From Saprolegnia diclina VS20 (Eukaryota > Oomycota > Saprolegniomycetes > Saprolegniales > Saprolegniaceae): 64,000 bases of DNA. Where the stretch lies: NCBI RefSeq assembly GCF_000281045.1, contig NW_008246116.1, forward strand, positions 91,278 to 155,277, given 5' to 3'. Of the stretch, positions 43,622 through 53,060 are shown piece by piece. Within the stretch, counting starts at the first letter, position 1, and each line of letters opens with the position of its first letter. The notes beneath the pieces are model-generated. The model ran no database searches. It was not told where the DNA came from and saw only the letters and a list, made by a program, of their open reading frames with translations. The position numbers and the translations under genes were made by a program.

Positions 43622-45385
43622 ATGGTCTTTGGAAGGGCAAGAGTGGTGGTACCAACGGCCTGTCATCGCTCGTGTCGGATCGCATTTTCAAAGATTGACC
43701 ATGGCCGCCAAACCCAAGCCACTACGCTTGTGAAGGCGCCGCCCGCCAAGCGCTCGACGCGCAGCAGCGCCACCAACGTCTCGCCTGCATCGGCTGCCCC
43801 GGCGCCCGAAACCAAGCCGACCCGCAAGGCCAAGACGACCAAGACAGCAACCAAGGCCAAGGCGGCGACAGCATCGACCAAGGCGACGCCCGAGACACCC
43901 GAAACCACGTTGACGCCTGCCGCCATCAAGGAAGAGGAAGACTTTCAGCGCAAGCTTGACGACCACTACAGCACGCGCTACGGCAGCGGAGCCATCGTCG
44001 TCGGTGCCCACGACGTCATGCTCAACCAGGTCGAAATCAAGGCGACGACGTCCAAGAACAAGTTTTACCGCCTCCAGCTACTTTCGTACCCTGGCACGGA
44101 GCGCTACGATGTCTGGACGCGCTGGGGTCGCGTCGGAGAGGACGGCGACTACATGCTCTTGGCCAAAGGCGCGTCGTGGGACCTCGGTACGGCGACTGCG
44201 GCCTTTGAGAAAAAGTTCAAAGACAAAACCAAGAACGTGTGGGCCAACCGCGCGAGCTTTGGGCCCAAGAAGGGCAGCTACGAGATCATCGAGCTGGACG
44301 CCAAGGCGACCGCGGCGACCACCACGGGCAGTGTGGGCAGTGACACGGCACCGTCATCACTGCCACTCCCCACGCAGCACCTTTTGCGCATGATCTTTGA
44401 CACCAACATGTTCAAGGACGCCTTGTCGCAAATGAATCTGGACCCGGCGCGCATGCCGCTCGGCACATTGAGCGCGTCGCAAATCGCAAAGGGCGTCGCG
44501 ATCCTCGAGAGTCTCCAAGCGCGCACGGATGGGTCGATCGCCGAGCTCTCGTCCAAGTTTTACCAGCTCATTCCACACGCCTTCAGTCGGTCGTCGATCC
44601 CACCGCTGCTCAAGTCGCCCGACCAGATCGCGGCCAAGTTTGAGATGCTCTCGACGCTGCACGACATTGTCGTGGCCCAAGACGTCCAGAAAGCAGCGTC
44701 CGCGTCTGCGCCAACAACGGCCGTGAACCAAATCGACCTCAACTACGCCGAGCTCCACGCCGACATTAGCCTCGTCGACGCAGCCAGCCCCGAGCACGCG
44801 ACGCTGCTCGAGTACATTGCGCAGACGCGGGGCGGCAACGGCATGGACGTGGCGGGTATCTGGGCCGTCAAGCGGTCCACGGAGGACGCTCGGTTTGCGC
44901 CGTTCCAAGACGTCGACAACCACCGCCTCTTGTGGCACGGCACCAACGTCGCTGTCGTCGCAGCGATCCTCAAGTCGGGTCTGCGCATCATGCCGTCGTC
45001 GGGCGGGCGTGTCGGCAAGGGCATCTACCTCGCCAACATGCTCGCCAAGTCCCGCTCGTACGTCTCGCCGGCCAACTACAATGGCGAGCGTCTCGGCTGC
45101 GTCTTCCTCGTCGAAGCTGCGCTCGGCCGCATGCACGAGATCACGCAGGATGACTCGTCCTTGAAGCGCGCGCCGGACGGCTTCGACTCGGTCTTGGCCA
45201 AGGGCAATGTGCACCCGGACCCGGCATATGACCGGACGCTCGACTTTGACGGACGCGCTGTCACCGTCAACTGCGGTCCGCAAGTCCAGTCGGAAGTGTC
45301 GTCGTCGTCGTTTTATCACGACGAATACCTCGTGTACCGAGAGGAGCAGCAGCGCCTTCGGTATATTGTCACATTTAAAATGTAA
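43622..45385 (+). CDS. Poly(ADP-ribose) polymerase, PARP2/3-like (copy 1)
   Basis: Single open frame of 587 residues from ATG 43622. A basic, Thr/Ala/Lys-rich N-terminus is followed by a WGR domain (YDVWTRWGRVGEDGDYMLL near 44105-44160). The PARP regulatory helical domain follows (MFKDALSQMNLDPARMPLG...LSASQIAKGVAILESLQ). The ART catalytic domain carries the H-Y-E triad: His in LLWHGTN (about 44930), Tyr in GKGIYLANM (about 45020) and Glu in HDEYLVY (about 45320). This is the domain order of PARP2/PARP3. The enzyme uses NAD+ to ADP-ribosylate targets at DNA breaks. The start is uncertain: an ATG at 43615 in another frame is not kept in copy 2, and an ATG at 43700 would need a 37-nt intron. 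Confidence 0.92.
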   Translation: MVFGRARVVVPTACHRSCRIAFSKIDHGRQTQATTLVKAPPAKRSTRSSATNVSPASAAPAPETKPTRKAKTTKTATKAKAATASTKATPETPETTLTPAAIKEEEDFQRKLDDHYSTRYGSGAIVVGAHDVMLNQVEIKATTSKNKFYRLQLLSYPGTERYDVWTRWGRVGEDGDYMLLAKGASWDLGTATAAFEKKFKDKTKNVWANRASFGPKKGSYEIIELDAKATAATTTGSVGSDTAPSSLPLPTQHLLRMIFDTNMFKDALSQMNLDPARMPLGTLSASQIAKGVAILESLQARTDGSIAELSSKFYQLIPHAFSRSSIPPLLKSPDQIAAKFEMLSTLHDIVVAQDVQKAASASAPTTAVNQIDLNYAELHADISLVDAASPEHATLLEYIAQTRGGNGMDVAGIWAVKRSTEDARFAPFQDVDNHRLLWHGTNVAVVAAILKSGLRIMPSSGGRVGKGIYLANMLAKSRSYVSPANYNGERLGCVFLVEAALGRMHEITQDDSSLKRAPDGFDSVLAKGNVHPDPAYDRTLDFDGRAVTVNCGPQVQSEVSSSSFYHDEYLVYREEQQRLRYIVTFKM

Positions 45386-45863
45386 TTTATCGGCTTGTCA
45401 AGTCGAATTTTGTACTAGAACAACGCGCCTGAATCGTCGCGGACGCTGTTCAAGCGACTCGAATGTATATAGTGTTAAAACCGAAACTGCCTCGTATTAC
45501 TCGACTCGGATAAAGCGTGTGTCTGTTGATGAAGACGGTCGAGGGAAGAAGCCATGAAGCGGCTTGCATACGCCAGTGATAACGTTGATTTTGCCCACGC
45601 GGCGGCGCATCATCAGGCGCTGCATCGCCGTGGCGCAGATTGCGTCCAGCCGCTAATTCGTCGTTTCCAACAGTCTGTTTAAAACAGTCCACCGCCTTCC
45701 ATACAACTACCGAGATCAAATGCGTTCTGTACACGATGATCGCAACAGGTGTTTCCGGCGTGCGACCAAATTACCCGCCGAGACTGGCGACCACGTGGCT
45801 TCACTCTGCGCCTTTTCTTCTTCGATTTGCTTTGCAAAGATCACTTTTCAACATCCTCTCTGC
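45386..45863. other. Spacer between PARP copy 1 and PX-like gene 1
   Basis: About 480 bp, almost identical in inverted orientation to 55195-55672. It holds the PARP 3' UTR and the promoter of the PX-like gene. No other gene is supported. Confidence 0.5.
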
Positions 45864-46323
45864 ATGACGCAAGCGCCGCCGATGCACCGCTACTCGCTGC
45901 CGTCCTCGGGCCACCGCTTGGACCGGACCCGTGTCGACATCCTGCGCGCGGCCGTGCGGGTCACGGACGACTTGCCCAAGCCCTGCCGCGCCAACACGTT
46001 CTTTGTCATGAAGGTCTACGACGGCTCCGACTACCATATCATCGAGCAGAGCTGGTCGGCCTTTCGGGAGCTCAAAGCGAATTTGCTCGCGGCGCTCGCC
46101 AAAGGCCACAAGTGCGGGAACGGACCGCTCTGCGGCCAGCTCCACGGGCACCTGAAGCGCAACTTTGACCGGCCAAAGAGCGCGAATCTGCGCATGTGGC
46201 TCCAGCTGCGTCTACGCCCGCACAAGGAGGTGGCGACAGCCCTCTTTCTTCAGCATTTTCAAGACCTTTTGGACACGCTTCTGGTCGTGCTGCGCCAGGA
46301 CACGATCGACTGCGTCGCCTTTG
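45864..46323 (+). CDS. PX-like family member 1, cut by assembly gap
   Basis: The first 153 codons of a single-exon gene from ATG 45864 (MTQAPPMHRYSLPSSGHRLD). It is almost identical to the complete copy at 54607-55194. The family pattern is present: DRTRVDILRAAVRV, a beta-strand FFVMKVYDGSDYHIIEQSW, and a helix following AFRELKANLLAALAKGHK. This copy and its twin have C-x5-C (CGNGPLC) where most members have C-x3-C-P-W-L-W. The frame then runs into 183 undetermined bases. The roughly 128 nt of coding sequence still missing relative to the twin would fit inside the gap, so it may be intact. PX-like assignment is inference from the strand/helix pattern. Confidence 0.7.
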
Positions 46324-46506
46324 NNNNNNNNNNNNNNNNNNNNNNNNNNNNNNNNNNNNNNNNNNNNNNNNNNNNNNNNNNNNNNNNNNNNNNNNNNNNN
46401 NNNNNNNNNNNNNNNNNNNNNNNNNNNNNNNNNNNNNNNNNNNNNNNNNNNNNNNNNNNNNNNNNNNNNNNNNNNNNNNNNNNNNNNNNNNNNNNNNNNN
46501 NNNNNN
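46324..46506. other. Assembly gap (183 N)
   Basis: Run of undetermined bases inside PX-like gene 1, at the inner end of the inverted-duplication arm. The sequence after the gap does not resemble the equivalent place beside the twin copy. Confidence 0.99.
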
Positions 46507-47360
46507 GGCGACAACGGATCCAAGAGACAGGTCGTTGCGACCTTGCACCTACTCTATATATCTGCAGATATATCTGCGCCAAGTTGCGGGAGATACGTGT
46601 AGTTACAACCCATTGCTCGTTGCTCGAAAACAATCGATAGCGATGGCATATTTGTCGCCACTGGATTTAATAACTAGTAGCTGGCAATATACGTGTCGAT
46701 CGAGCGTTTTCAGTCCTGTCGCTTTGTTTTGCGTCTAGGTGACGTCCGACGTTGTCATTCCGTGACCGGGCCGTGTCGCGTCCTTGCACGGCCATCACTC
46801 TGATATTTAATAGCCTACATCTATTCCTCAAGCATCGGCAACCGACAAATGGCTCCGTGCTCTCTTCTCTTTCTGACTTGAAGTAGTATCTCGAATAGTT
46901 CTTTCGCCACGAAGTCGATGGACGACGCGCGGACATTGATGGGTGCCGTCGTCGGACGGCTTCCAGTCTCTTTCCCATTGCTGCCCATTCAATAGCAATT
47001 ATGTCCAGTCGATTCCAAGCAGTATGTATTATTACCAGTCGTCGAATCACCACGTCAGCGACCTACATTATCCACATTGGCGTAAAAGCAATGATTGTGT
47101 GGTCGTGCCGACGTCGACCGATGATTGCGTCGGGCGGCTGCTTTGGCAATCCCGGCCATCGAAGTCTCACGTCGTGATTGCGCGGAGCGTCATGAGCATC
47201 GACACAGCTGGTTTTATTTTAAACTTGCGATTTGTATGCGTGTCTCGGATTACATGCATTTGGGTTACGGGGAGCCGATTACGACAAACGCTGGCCGTGT
47301 ACATCCGTCGTCAGCGCTACCCTTTTCTTCACATGTCGTCATTCTTCATTTTGACGCACC
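46507..47360. other. Intergenic interval
   Basis: About 850 bp with no supported gene. It includes a short perfect palindrome ATATATCTGCAGATATAT near 46553-46570. AT-richer than neighbours around 46990-47060. Confidence 0.45.
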
Positions 47361-47957
47361 ATGCACAGCCAACTCATGAGCCCCGATATCATTCGCCACT
47401 CGAACGTCTCTTCGTCCATGGCGTCGCCGACCGCCGCCAACCGCCTCGACCGCACGCGCGTCTCGATCGAACGCGCCTCGGTGCGCCTACCTGCCGGCAA
47501 GAAGAAGCCCGACAGCGCGTGCATCTTCTTTGTCATCAAGGTCTTTGACGGCGAGCGCTACCATATTATCGAGCAGAGCTGGGCGGCCTTCTCGGAGCTC
47601 AAGGAAGACCTCTTGACGGCGCTCGACGCTGGCCACGCGTGCACCGGCGTATGCCCGTGGCTCTGGGAAGACCTCCAGCACAACTTTGACCACCCGACGA
47701 AGAAGGTCAACCTCCGCACGTGGCTGCACCTCCGCCTGCGCCGCCGCACCAAAGACACGATCCAAGTGTTTCTCGAGCACTTTCAAGAGCTCCTCGACTC
47801 GATGCTGACGGTGCTGCGCCAGCGCCACATTCACTGCCGCCAGTTCCACGACGTCTGCGCCGTCCTCGCGCGCTTCATTGACGTGCGCCCGCCGTCCGTT
47901 CTTGGGTCGCCACAAGACGACGCTGCCAGCCTTACGACCTCGGTCGCGTGCTGCTAG
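47361..47957 (+). CDS. PX-like family member 2
   Basis: Single exon, 198 residues. The conserved core begins LDRTRVSIERASVRLP, then strand CIFFVIKVFDGERYHIIEQS, the helix WAAFSELKEDLLTALDAGHA, the motif CTGVCPWLWEDL, NFDHPTKKVNLRTWLHLRL, and the helical end FLEHFQELLDSMLTVLRQRH with a final CAVLARFIDVRPP. Topologically this follows a PX domain (strands, then helix after the third strand, Pro-containing loop, terminal helices), but the basic residues that bind phosphoinositide are not in the usual places. It is about 90% identical to member 6 (53061-53687, minus) in the core. No signal peptide or TM segment. Confidence 0.8.
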   Translation: MHSQLMSPDIIRHSNVSSSMASPTAANRLDRTRVSIERASVRLPAGKKKPDSACIFFVIKVFDGERYHIIEQSWAAFSELKEDLLTALDAGHACTGVCPWLWEDLQHNFDHPTKKVNLRTWLHLRLRRRTKDTIQVFLEHFQELLDSMLTVLRQRHIHCRQFHDVCAVLARFIDVRPPSVLGSPQDDAASLTTSVACC

Positions 47958-48361
47958 ACACATAGTTCTTATTTTATCCTATTTATTCGCAATATTTCAA
48001 CCAACATCACTCACTACTGATTTGCGTTGCCAAGAGGGCATGAAGTGGAGTGGGGACTGTGACTGACAGGCTCATGCACAGTACATGCCGCAGTGTTGCA
48101 GTGTACTGTACGTCGTCGGACACTTCTCGTCCCGGTCATGCCTTGATGACCGCGGCAAAATCTTGGGGTTTCGACAGGTCAATCACCGCACGTTCGCTTC
48201 ACACGCTGTTGCGTCGGCGCACACGTGTGTTACTTCAAGCGCCAGGACGCAACATAGAAGCTCATCGAACCAAGATGCAGCGTCGTCATAGTAGTATTCA
48301 TATACAGCGTCGAGAGGTCGAGAGAACCAATGATAAATAATTCAAATTCGAGCTATTGCCT
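47958..48361. other. Intergenic interval
   Basis: About 400 bp between converging PX-like genes 2 and 3. Nothing else is supported. Confidence 0.45.
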
Positions 48362-48961
48362 CTAAATACTGGCACGCGACACAAGATTGCGCTCGTGACG
48401 ATCCGACAACGAAGCCGGTCGTGCTTCGTCCACCGCGTTGGGGTCGACGAGGTGCAGGAAGCGGGCGAGGACGATGCAGAGAGCCGAGAACTTGTCGCAC
48501 TTGGTGTGCTCCTTTCGAAGCAAATGCAGCAGCGAGTCGAGGAGCTCCTGGAAATGCTCGAGAAAGATCTGGTTGGTCGCGGCCGTGTGGCGGTGCAGCC
48601 GGATCTGCAGCCACGCGCGGACATTACCGTGCTTCTTGGGCCGGTCAAAGTTGTTGCGAAGGTCTTCCCACAGCCACGGGCACATCGCCGGGCACATGTG
48701 GCCGGGCTCCAACGCCGCCAGCAAGTCGTCCTTGAGCTGCATGAACGCGTGGAAGCTCTTCTCGACGTCGTGGCTCGTCGTGCCGTGGAAGACGCGGAGC
48801 TGGAAGATGACTGCGTCTTCATTCGCCCGGCGCGAGCACGTCATGTCGGAGCGAAGCGCGCAGCGAACGATCTCGACGCGCGTTGTTTCGAGCTTTTCGG
48901 GCGCGCTGCGGTTGTGCCAGAGCGGGAGGTGGCCGTGGTGCAGCGATGTCAAGCCAGCCAT
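48362..48961 (-). CDS. PX-like family member 3
   Basis: Single exon, 199 residues from ATG 48961 (the frame has no ATG further upstream). Core: LETTRVEIVRCALRSD, AVIFQLRVFHGTTSHDVEKS, FHAFMQLKDDLLAALEPGHM, CPAMCPWLWEDLRNNFDRP, ARFLHLVDPN. It is clearly homologous to its neighbours but diverged (VEKSF in place of IEQSW). No membrane or export signal. Upstream is a short spacer shared with the small minus-strand gene at 49309-49741. Confidence 0.78.
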   Translation of the reverse strand: MAGLTSLHHGHLPLWHNRSAPEKLETTRVEIVRCALRSDMTCSRRANEDAVIFQLRVFHGTTSHDVEKSFHAFMQLKDDLLAALEPGHMCPAMCPWLWEDLRNNFDRPKKHGNVRAWLQIRLHRHTAATNQIFLEHFQELLDSLLHLLRKEHTKCDKFSALCIVLARFLHLVDPNAVDEARPASLSDRHERNLVSRASI

Positions 48962-49308
48962 CGCGATCTTCTTGGGGTCTGGTGGGTGCGATCGCAAATC
49001 GGAGTATGGACCTCAGCTGCCACCGACGTGTCGCTGGCCACCGTTTTTCGCAGGCCTCTTCCGCGTGGCCGCCATATGGGTCAAGCGCCATCCATGATTG
49101 GCGACCGCCCAATTCGCTGGTCCAGTACCTTCGTCCCACGGCAGCTCCATGGAGAGGAGAAGGATACTGCGACTTGGTGGATTACGCGACGCACCTTGTT
49201 CTCAAGCACACGTGGCATGGCCGTAGCGAATGACTCCAGAAGCTGCCAAGGACCTGGACTGCTGGATGAGATCATGGCGACTGGATGACGTGACATCAAT
49301 GAGCTCAT
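48962..49308. other. Intergenic interval
   Basis: About 350 bp containing the 5' flank of PX-like gene 3. No gene is supported. Confidence 0.45.
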
Positions 49309-49741
49309 CTAAGAGAATTTCAAAGTGTTTAAATCATGTGTATCGTAAACAACCAAGCGAGCTGTTTTAAACGCTAGCGGAAGGGCAATTTCGTGAACAA
49401 AAGGCACAATCCATGTGACAACGTCGTTCTTGACCGTGAGTTGCTGGGACGAGTCGACAACCATGATGACGCCGCTGCGTCACCAAGATACTTTGAAATC
49501 TGCCTCTCGCGACCAATCACAACGTCCACAAGGACAAAGACTTGCGGTCCACGTCAACCGTGAGCACAACCGTCGCCCTGTCGACGATGCCAACGCTGTG
49601 TGAAAGCCATTCTTGTGCGCAATCTTGCGATGTTGTGTACACCTCTACACGACGGCACATCATTCGTCGCGTCGATCACTCGGTTTACACCGCGCACGGT
49701 ATTTCCGTCTGCGTTTGTGACGGCTTGCTTGTGGCCACCAT
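49309..49741 (-). CDS. Small three-exon protein, possibly proteasome assembly chaperone 3-like
   Basis: Exons 49741-49691, 49642-49521 and 49474-49309 join with matching phases through 48- and 46-nt introns to 112 residues. The first intron (GTGTAA...TAGAG) has a less usual acceptor. The product is compact and beta-rich: TEIPCAVYTTSQDCAQEW, HSVGIVDRATVVLTVDVD, FGVIMVVDSSQQLTVKNDVV, ALPLAFKTARLVVYDTHDL. Length and the opening T-E-x-x-C-x-V pattern recall proteasome assembly chaperone 3 (about 120 residues), but identity is too low to be sure. It is unrelated to the PX-like genes around it. Confidence 0.5.
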
Positions 49742-49880
49742 TTTCAAATCAATATGACATTCCGAGGAGGGTTGTAATTGGCAGTCGTCGCTGTGAGAAG
49801 GATCCCGTGGTGGTGGCGGGCAAATGACTCGCATTGGGGCATTACAATAAATAAGAAAAACTAAGATCTAAAACTAGCGT

Positions 49881-50471
49881 CTAAAAGCGGAGGCGCGAGC
49901 TCGACGCGCACGTGTCGAGCATCGACGGCACTTGGAGAAACTGGGTCAAGACGTCGCAGACGTCGTGGAACTGGTGGCACTGAACGTCGCGCTGGCGAAG
50001 CAAGTGCAACATCGAGTCGAGGAGCTCCTGAAAGTGCTCGAGATACACTTGGACCGTGCGCTTTGTGTGTCGGTGGAGACGCATTTGAAGCCACGTGCGG
50101 AGGTTGACCTTTTGCGTCGGGTGCTCAAAGTTGTGGTAGAGGTCTTCCCAGAGCCACGGGCACACGCCGCTGCACGCATGTCCAGGGTCGAGTGCGAGCA
50201 GCAGTGCCTCCTTGAGCTGTGTGAACGCCGTCCAGCTCTGCTCGACGAGGTGGTAGCCCGACGCTGTGTGCACCTTGATGACAAAGATGACATTGTCGTT
50301 GCTGGGCTTGACCTTGCTGGCGTCCGACGGCAAGCGGATCGACGCGCGGACAATCTCGACGCGCGTTGCGTCCACGCGGTACGTCGTTGATGAGGACGAC
50401 GACGAGGACGACGAAGATGAAGTCGACGACGCGAACGAGTGGCGAATGTGCACCATGTGCGGCGCAAGCAT
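49881..50471 (-). CDS. PX-like family member 4
   Basis: Single exon, 196 residues from ATG 50471. After a run of serines (FASSTSSSSSSSSSSSTT) the core reads DATRVEIVRASIRLPSDA, VIFVIKVHTASGYHLVEQSW, TAFTQLKEALLLALDPGHA, CSGVCPWLWEDLYHNFEHP, VNLRTWLQMRLHRHTKRT and YLEHFQELLDSMLHLLRQRD. Closely related to members 2 and 6. The serine tract makes the N-terminus low-complexity. Confidence 0.8.
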   Translation of the reverse strand: MLAPHMVHIRHSFASSTSSSSSSSSSSSTTYRVDATRVEIVRASIRLPSDASKVKPSNDNVIFVIKVHTASGYHLVEQSWTAFTQLKEALLLALDPGHACSGVCPWLWEDLYHNFEHPTQKVNLRTWLQMRLHRHTKRTVQVYLEHFQELLDSMLHLLRQRDVQCHQFHDVCDVLTQFLQVPSMLDTCASSSRLRF

Positions 50472-51618
50472 GATTGAAGATGAGCGCAAAAAGGTAAATT
50501 AAAGAATGAACTCGTGGACGATATACGCATGAAGCATTGGTTGCCTACACAGACATGCGGCAGCATGTCCCACGGATGTTGCCGCCACCAACTTTCGTCA
50601 ACAATCCTGAAGCGCACTTTAGCCGTCGCTCACCTGCACCACCTCGCACTTTGCCGGATCCGATTACGAAGATCGTCGTGGCTGGGTCTTGCTGCATAGC
50701 AGGACGCGCGCTGGCGTGAGCACGGTCTCGCATCGCCATGGCAATGCTTGGACGACAGCAAGCGGTCGATCTCCGAGACGACGTGGGCGACGACGCTGCC
50801 ATACATTAGATAAAAGTAGCGTGCCACATCTTCCTCATCAAAGAGGCCGCGACGTGATCGCGATCGCTCGGTGATATTTTTCGCAGAAGAATGCCAAGGC
50901 GCTTTCGTTGAAAAGAACACTTGAAGGCGACGTGTGGTCAAGAAAATGTGCGATAGAAAAGGCAACGTGTGGACCGAGGCCGTGCTCAGGAAGCGTCATT
51001 GCAGTCGTCTCGCGCAGGTGACCTCCCAATGGAACGCGTCGCTAGGAGCGTCACCAATGCAGCTCGCCACGTCGAAAACCCCAGTCCCAATCCTGGTGTA
51101 ATATAAGATAGCAACGTGCAGGATAGTGTTTGCGGATGCTAGTAGAATTGGTCCGTAAACTGTTTAGAGACGCTCGCTAGACGTGCACCAGGCAGGCTAC
51201 GTAGCTCAAGAGCACATCCGACTTCGTCGGTGCGTCGATACATCGTCATTGCCCCGAGGGCCATCGGCACAGCCGACCAATCACACAGCTCTATGCACAT
51301 GACGATATAAAGCTCGACATAGTCGCGACGTCGGAGGCCCTTCCTGGACCATGACAGTCCGACACTGCCGCATATCATTCGATATCTAAACCAGGTATCA
51401 ACAGGGAGATGTGACGGCACCCGAGCCTCTCGAGCTCCAGTTGCTGCCGATGAACTACGTCGGCATGGCTCTTTTCGCTGCGACCAGTTTCGTTACGTCA
51501 ACTGCAGAGCTCTTGGCTGTAGGCGATTGAACTCGTCTTGTCTCTCGAGCCGATCCAGCTCGGGTTGGCAAAGACTGTGATATTATAAATATACTAATAT
51601 GACATAGCGTCGCGTGCG
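50472..51618. pseudogene. Interval with minus-strand exon-like fragments
   Basis: Several minus-strand pieces look coding but could not be assembled into one convincing gene. They are SIAHFLDHTSPSSVLFNESA with FFCEKYHRAI (about 50860-50995), VVAHVVSEIDRLLSSKHCHG (about 50740-50810, joinable by a GTCGCG...GGCAG intron), DESWWRQHPWDMLPHVCVGN (about 50540-50600) and DEVGCALELRSLPGARLASV (about 51155-51215). They may be a remnant or a poorly resolved multi-exon gene. None resembles the PX-like family. Confidence 0.35.
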
Positions 51619-52209
51619 CTAGGGAATCGACGAGCGCGACCGGGCCACGGCGATCGTGGGCGGCCGAATGTGCAGAAAGTTTGCGAGGACGGTGCAGACA
51701 TCGAGAAGTCGCTTGCAGTGACCGCCGCGCGTGTGAAGAAGCCGGAGGAGCGAGTCCAGAAGCTCCTGGAAGTGTTCCCGAAACACTTGAATCGTTCGGC
51801 GGTTGATCACGTGCAGGCGAATGAAGAGGTACTTGAAGAACGGCACGTTGCGCCGGGGTATGTCAAAGTTGGACGCGAGGTCTTCGTAGAGCCAAGGACA
51901 CAGGCCATTGCACGCGTGCCCCGGGTCCAGCGCCGTTAGCAAGTCGCGCTTGAGCTCGAGGAACGCAGCCCAACTCTGCTCGACCAAGTGGTGCGATGCG
52001 CCGTCGTAGATCTTGAGGACGTAAATGACGCTGGCTTCGCGGGGCTGGCTCTTGTCGACGTTTTTGCAAACGCTGGCTCGGAGAATCTCGACGCGCACGT
52101 GGTCAAGGGCGCGCCATCCCATCGGTGGCGACGACGTCAGGGACGACGTAGACGACGCCCGCGACCGGTGGAGCACGAGGGTATTCGACGATGGACTTAG
52201 CGGCTTCAT
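51619..52209 (-). CDS. PX-like family member 5
   Basis: Single exon, 196 residues. Core: LDHVRVEILRASVCKNVD, VIYVLKIYDGASHHLVEQSW, AAFLELKRDLLTALDPGHA, CNGLCPWLYEDLASNFDIP, then FREHFQELLDSLLRLLHTRG and CTVLANFLHIRPP. The RTWL segment of its relatives is replaced by PFFKYLFIRLHVINRRT. Diverged but unmistakable family member. Confidence 0.8.
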   Translation of the reverse strand: MKPLSPSSNTLVLHRSRASSTSSLTSSPPMGWRALDHVRVEILRASVCKNVDKSQPREASVIYVLKIYDGASHHLVEQSWAAFLELKRDLLTALDPGHACNGLCPWLYEDLASNFDIPRRNVPFFKYLFIRLHVINRRTIQVFREHFQELLDSLLRLLHTRGGHCKRLLDVCTVLANFLHIRPPTIAVARSRSSIP

Positions 52210-53060
52210 GGGAAAAGGTACAATGCGCCCTCATCCTCGACGTGGTTCGTAGGAGGATCCGCTGTCCGTGTCTATGACCACGTGGTTGCGCGCGCCGTGT
52301 GCTCCGTCATCGGCCCGTCGCATGGGCCTGATTCGTCGACCATCATCAGTTCCTTCTTGGAATTGTGTTCTAGTACACGCGATCCAACGAAGCGTGGCAA
52401 CACCCTTCGAGGTGCACGCTCGGGCCGTCTCTTTGGCGCCGCCGCCCGTTCACGTCAAAGCCATCGCGACAACCCGTAGAGGGCGCATGACTGTCTTCCT
52501 GCACACGTACATGTATGAGCTCGTTCGTGGCCATAGAAAGGACCCTCCCTGGTCAGTGTAATGGTCGGTGACGATGAGCGATGATGGCCGCATGAACAGA
52601 GTCAAGGTTCGTCACAGTCGATGCATCATGGTCGTAACACGTCGATCGACGATTTCATCAACACGTCATGGCAACGGCAATGTGAGTCGCCATCCGTCAC
52701 GAGAGAGGCGTCCACCTGACAAAGAGACTGCAATAGTACGGAGCATGCTTCTCCCTCTTCGCAACGACGACACGCTCATAAACGATCCATCGACACCCAA
52801 TGCAGCAGAGGGATTCTGACCAGTCTCCCACGTCTTATCACTACTACCATTGCCGAAGATTCGCTTGCGTAGCTGTACTATACCGACACCACAACAAAGA
52901 AGCGCACGAGACGAAGCAGGAGCACTGCGAGGCAGCTCAGTCGAGAGTACATCGCGCTGAGCAGCACAAAGGTAGGGCAGGTGAACAAGGGGAGTCGACG
53001 CAACATGTCTTTTAGTAAATAAATATGACTACGCTATCGCTACCTAACATGACTATCTAC
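52210..53060. other. Intergenic interval
   Basis: About 850 bp; several short open frames without splice or composition support. Nothing annotated. Confidence 0.45.

Larger units (their letters stand above)
43325..46323 (+). repeat. Inverted duplication, left arm
   Basis: About 3 kb that reappears in reverse orientation at about 54735-57750. It contains PARP copy 1, its 5' and 3' flanks and the first part of a PX-like gene. Identity by eye is very high in the genes (six amino-acid differences seen across the PARP) and lower with small indels in the PARP 5' flank. The right boundary is hidden by the assembly gap. Confidence 0.85.

Noticed and set aside
43615-43696. Short frame from ATG 43615 as an alternative PARP start
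   Set aside because: It ends in a stop before the PARP frame, no in-phase splice joins it, and the ATG is TTG in the second copy.
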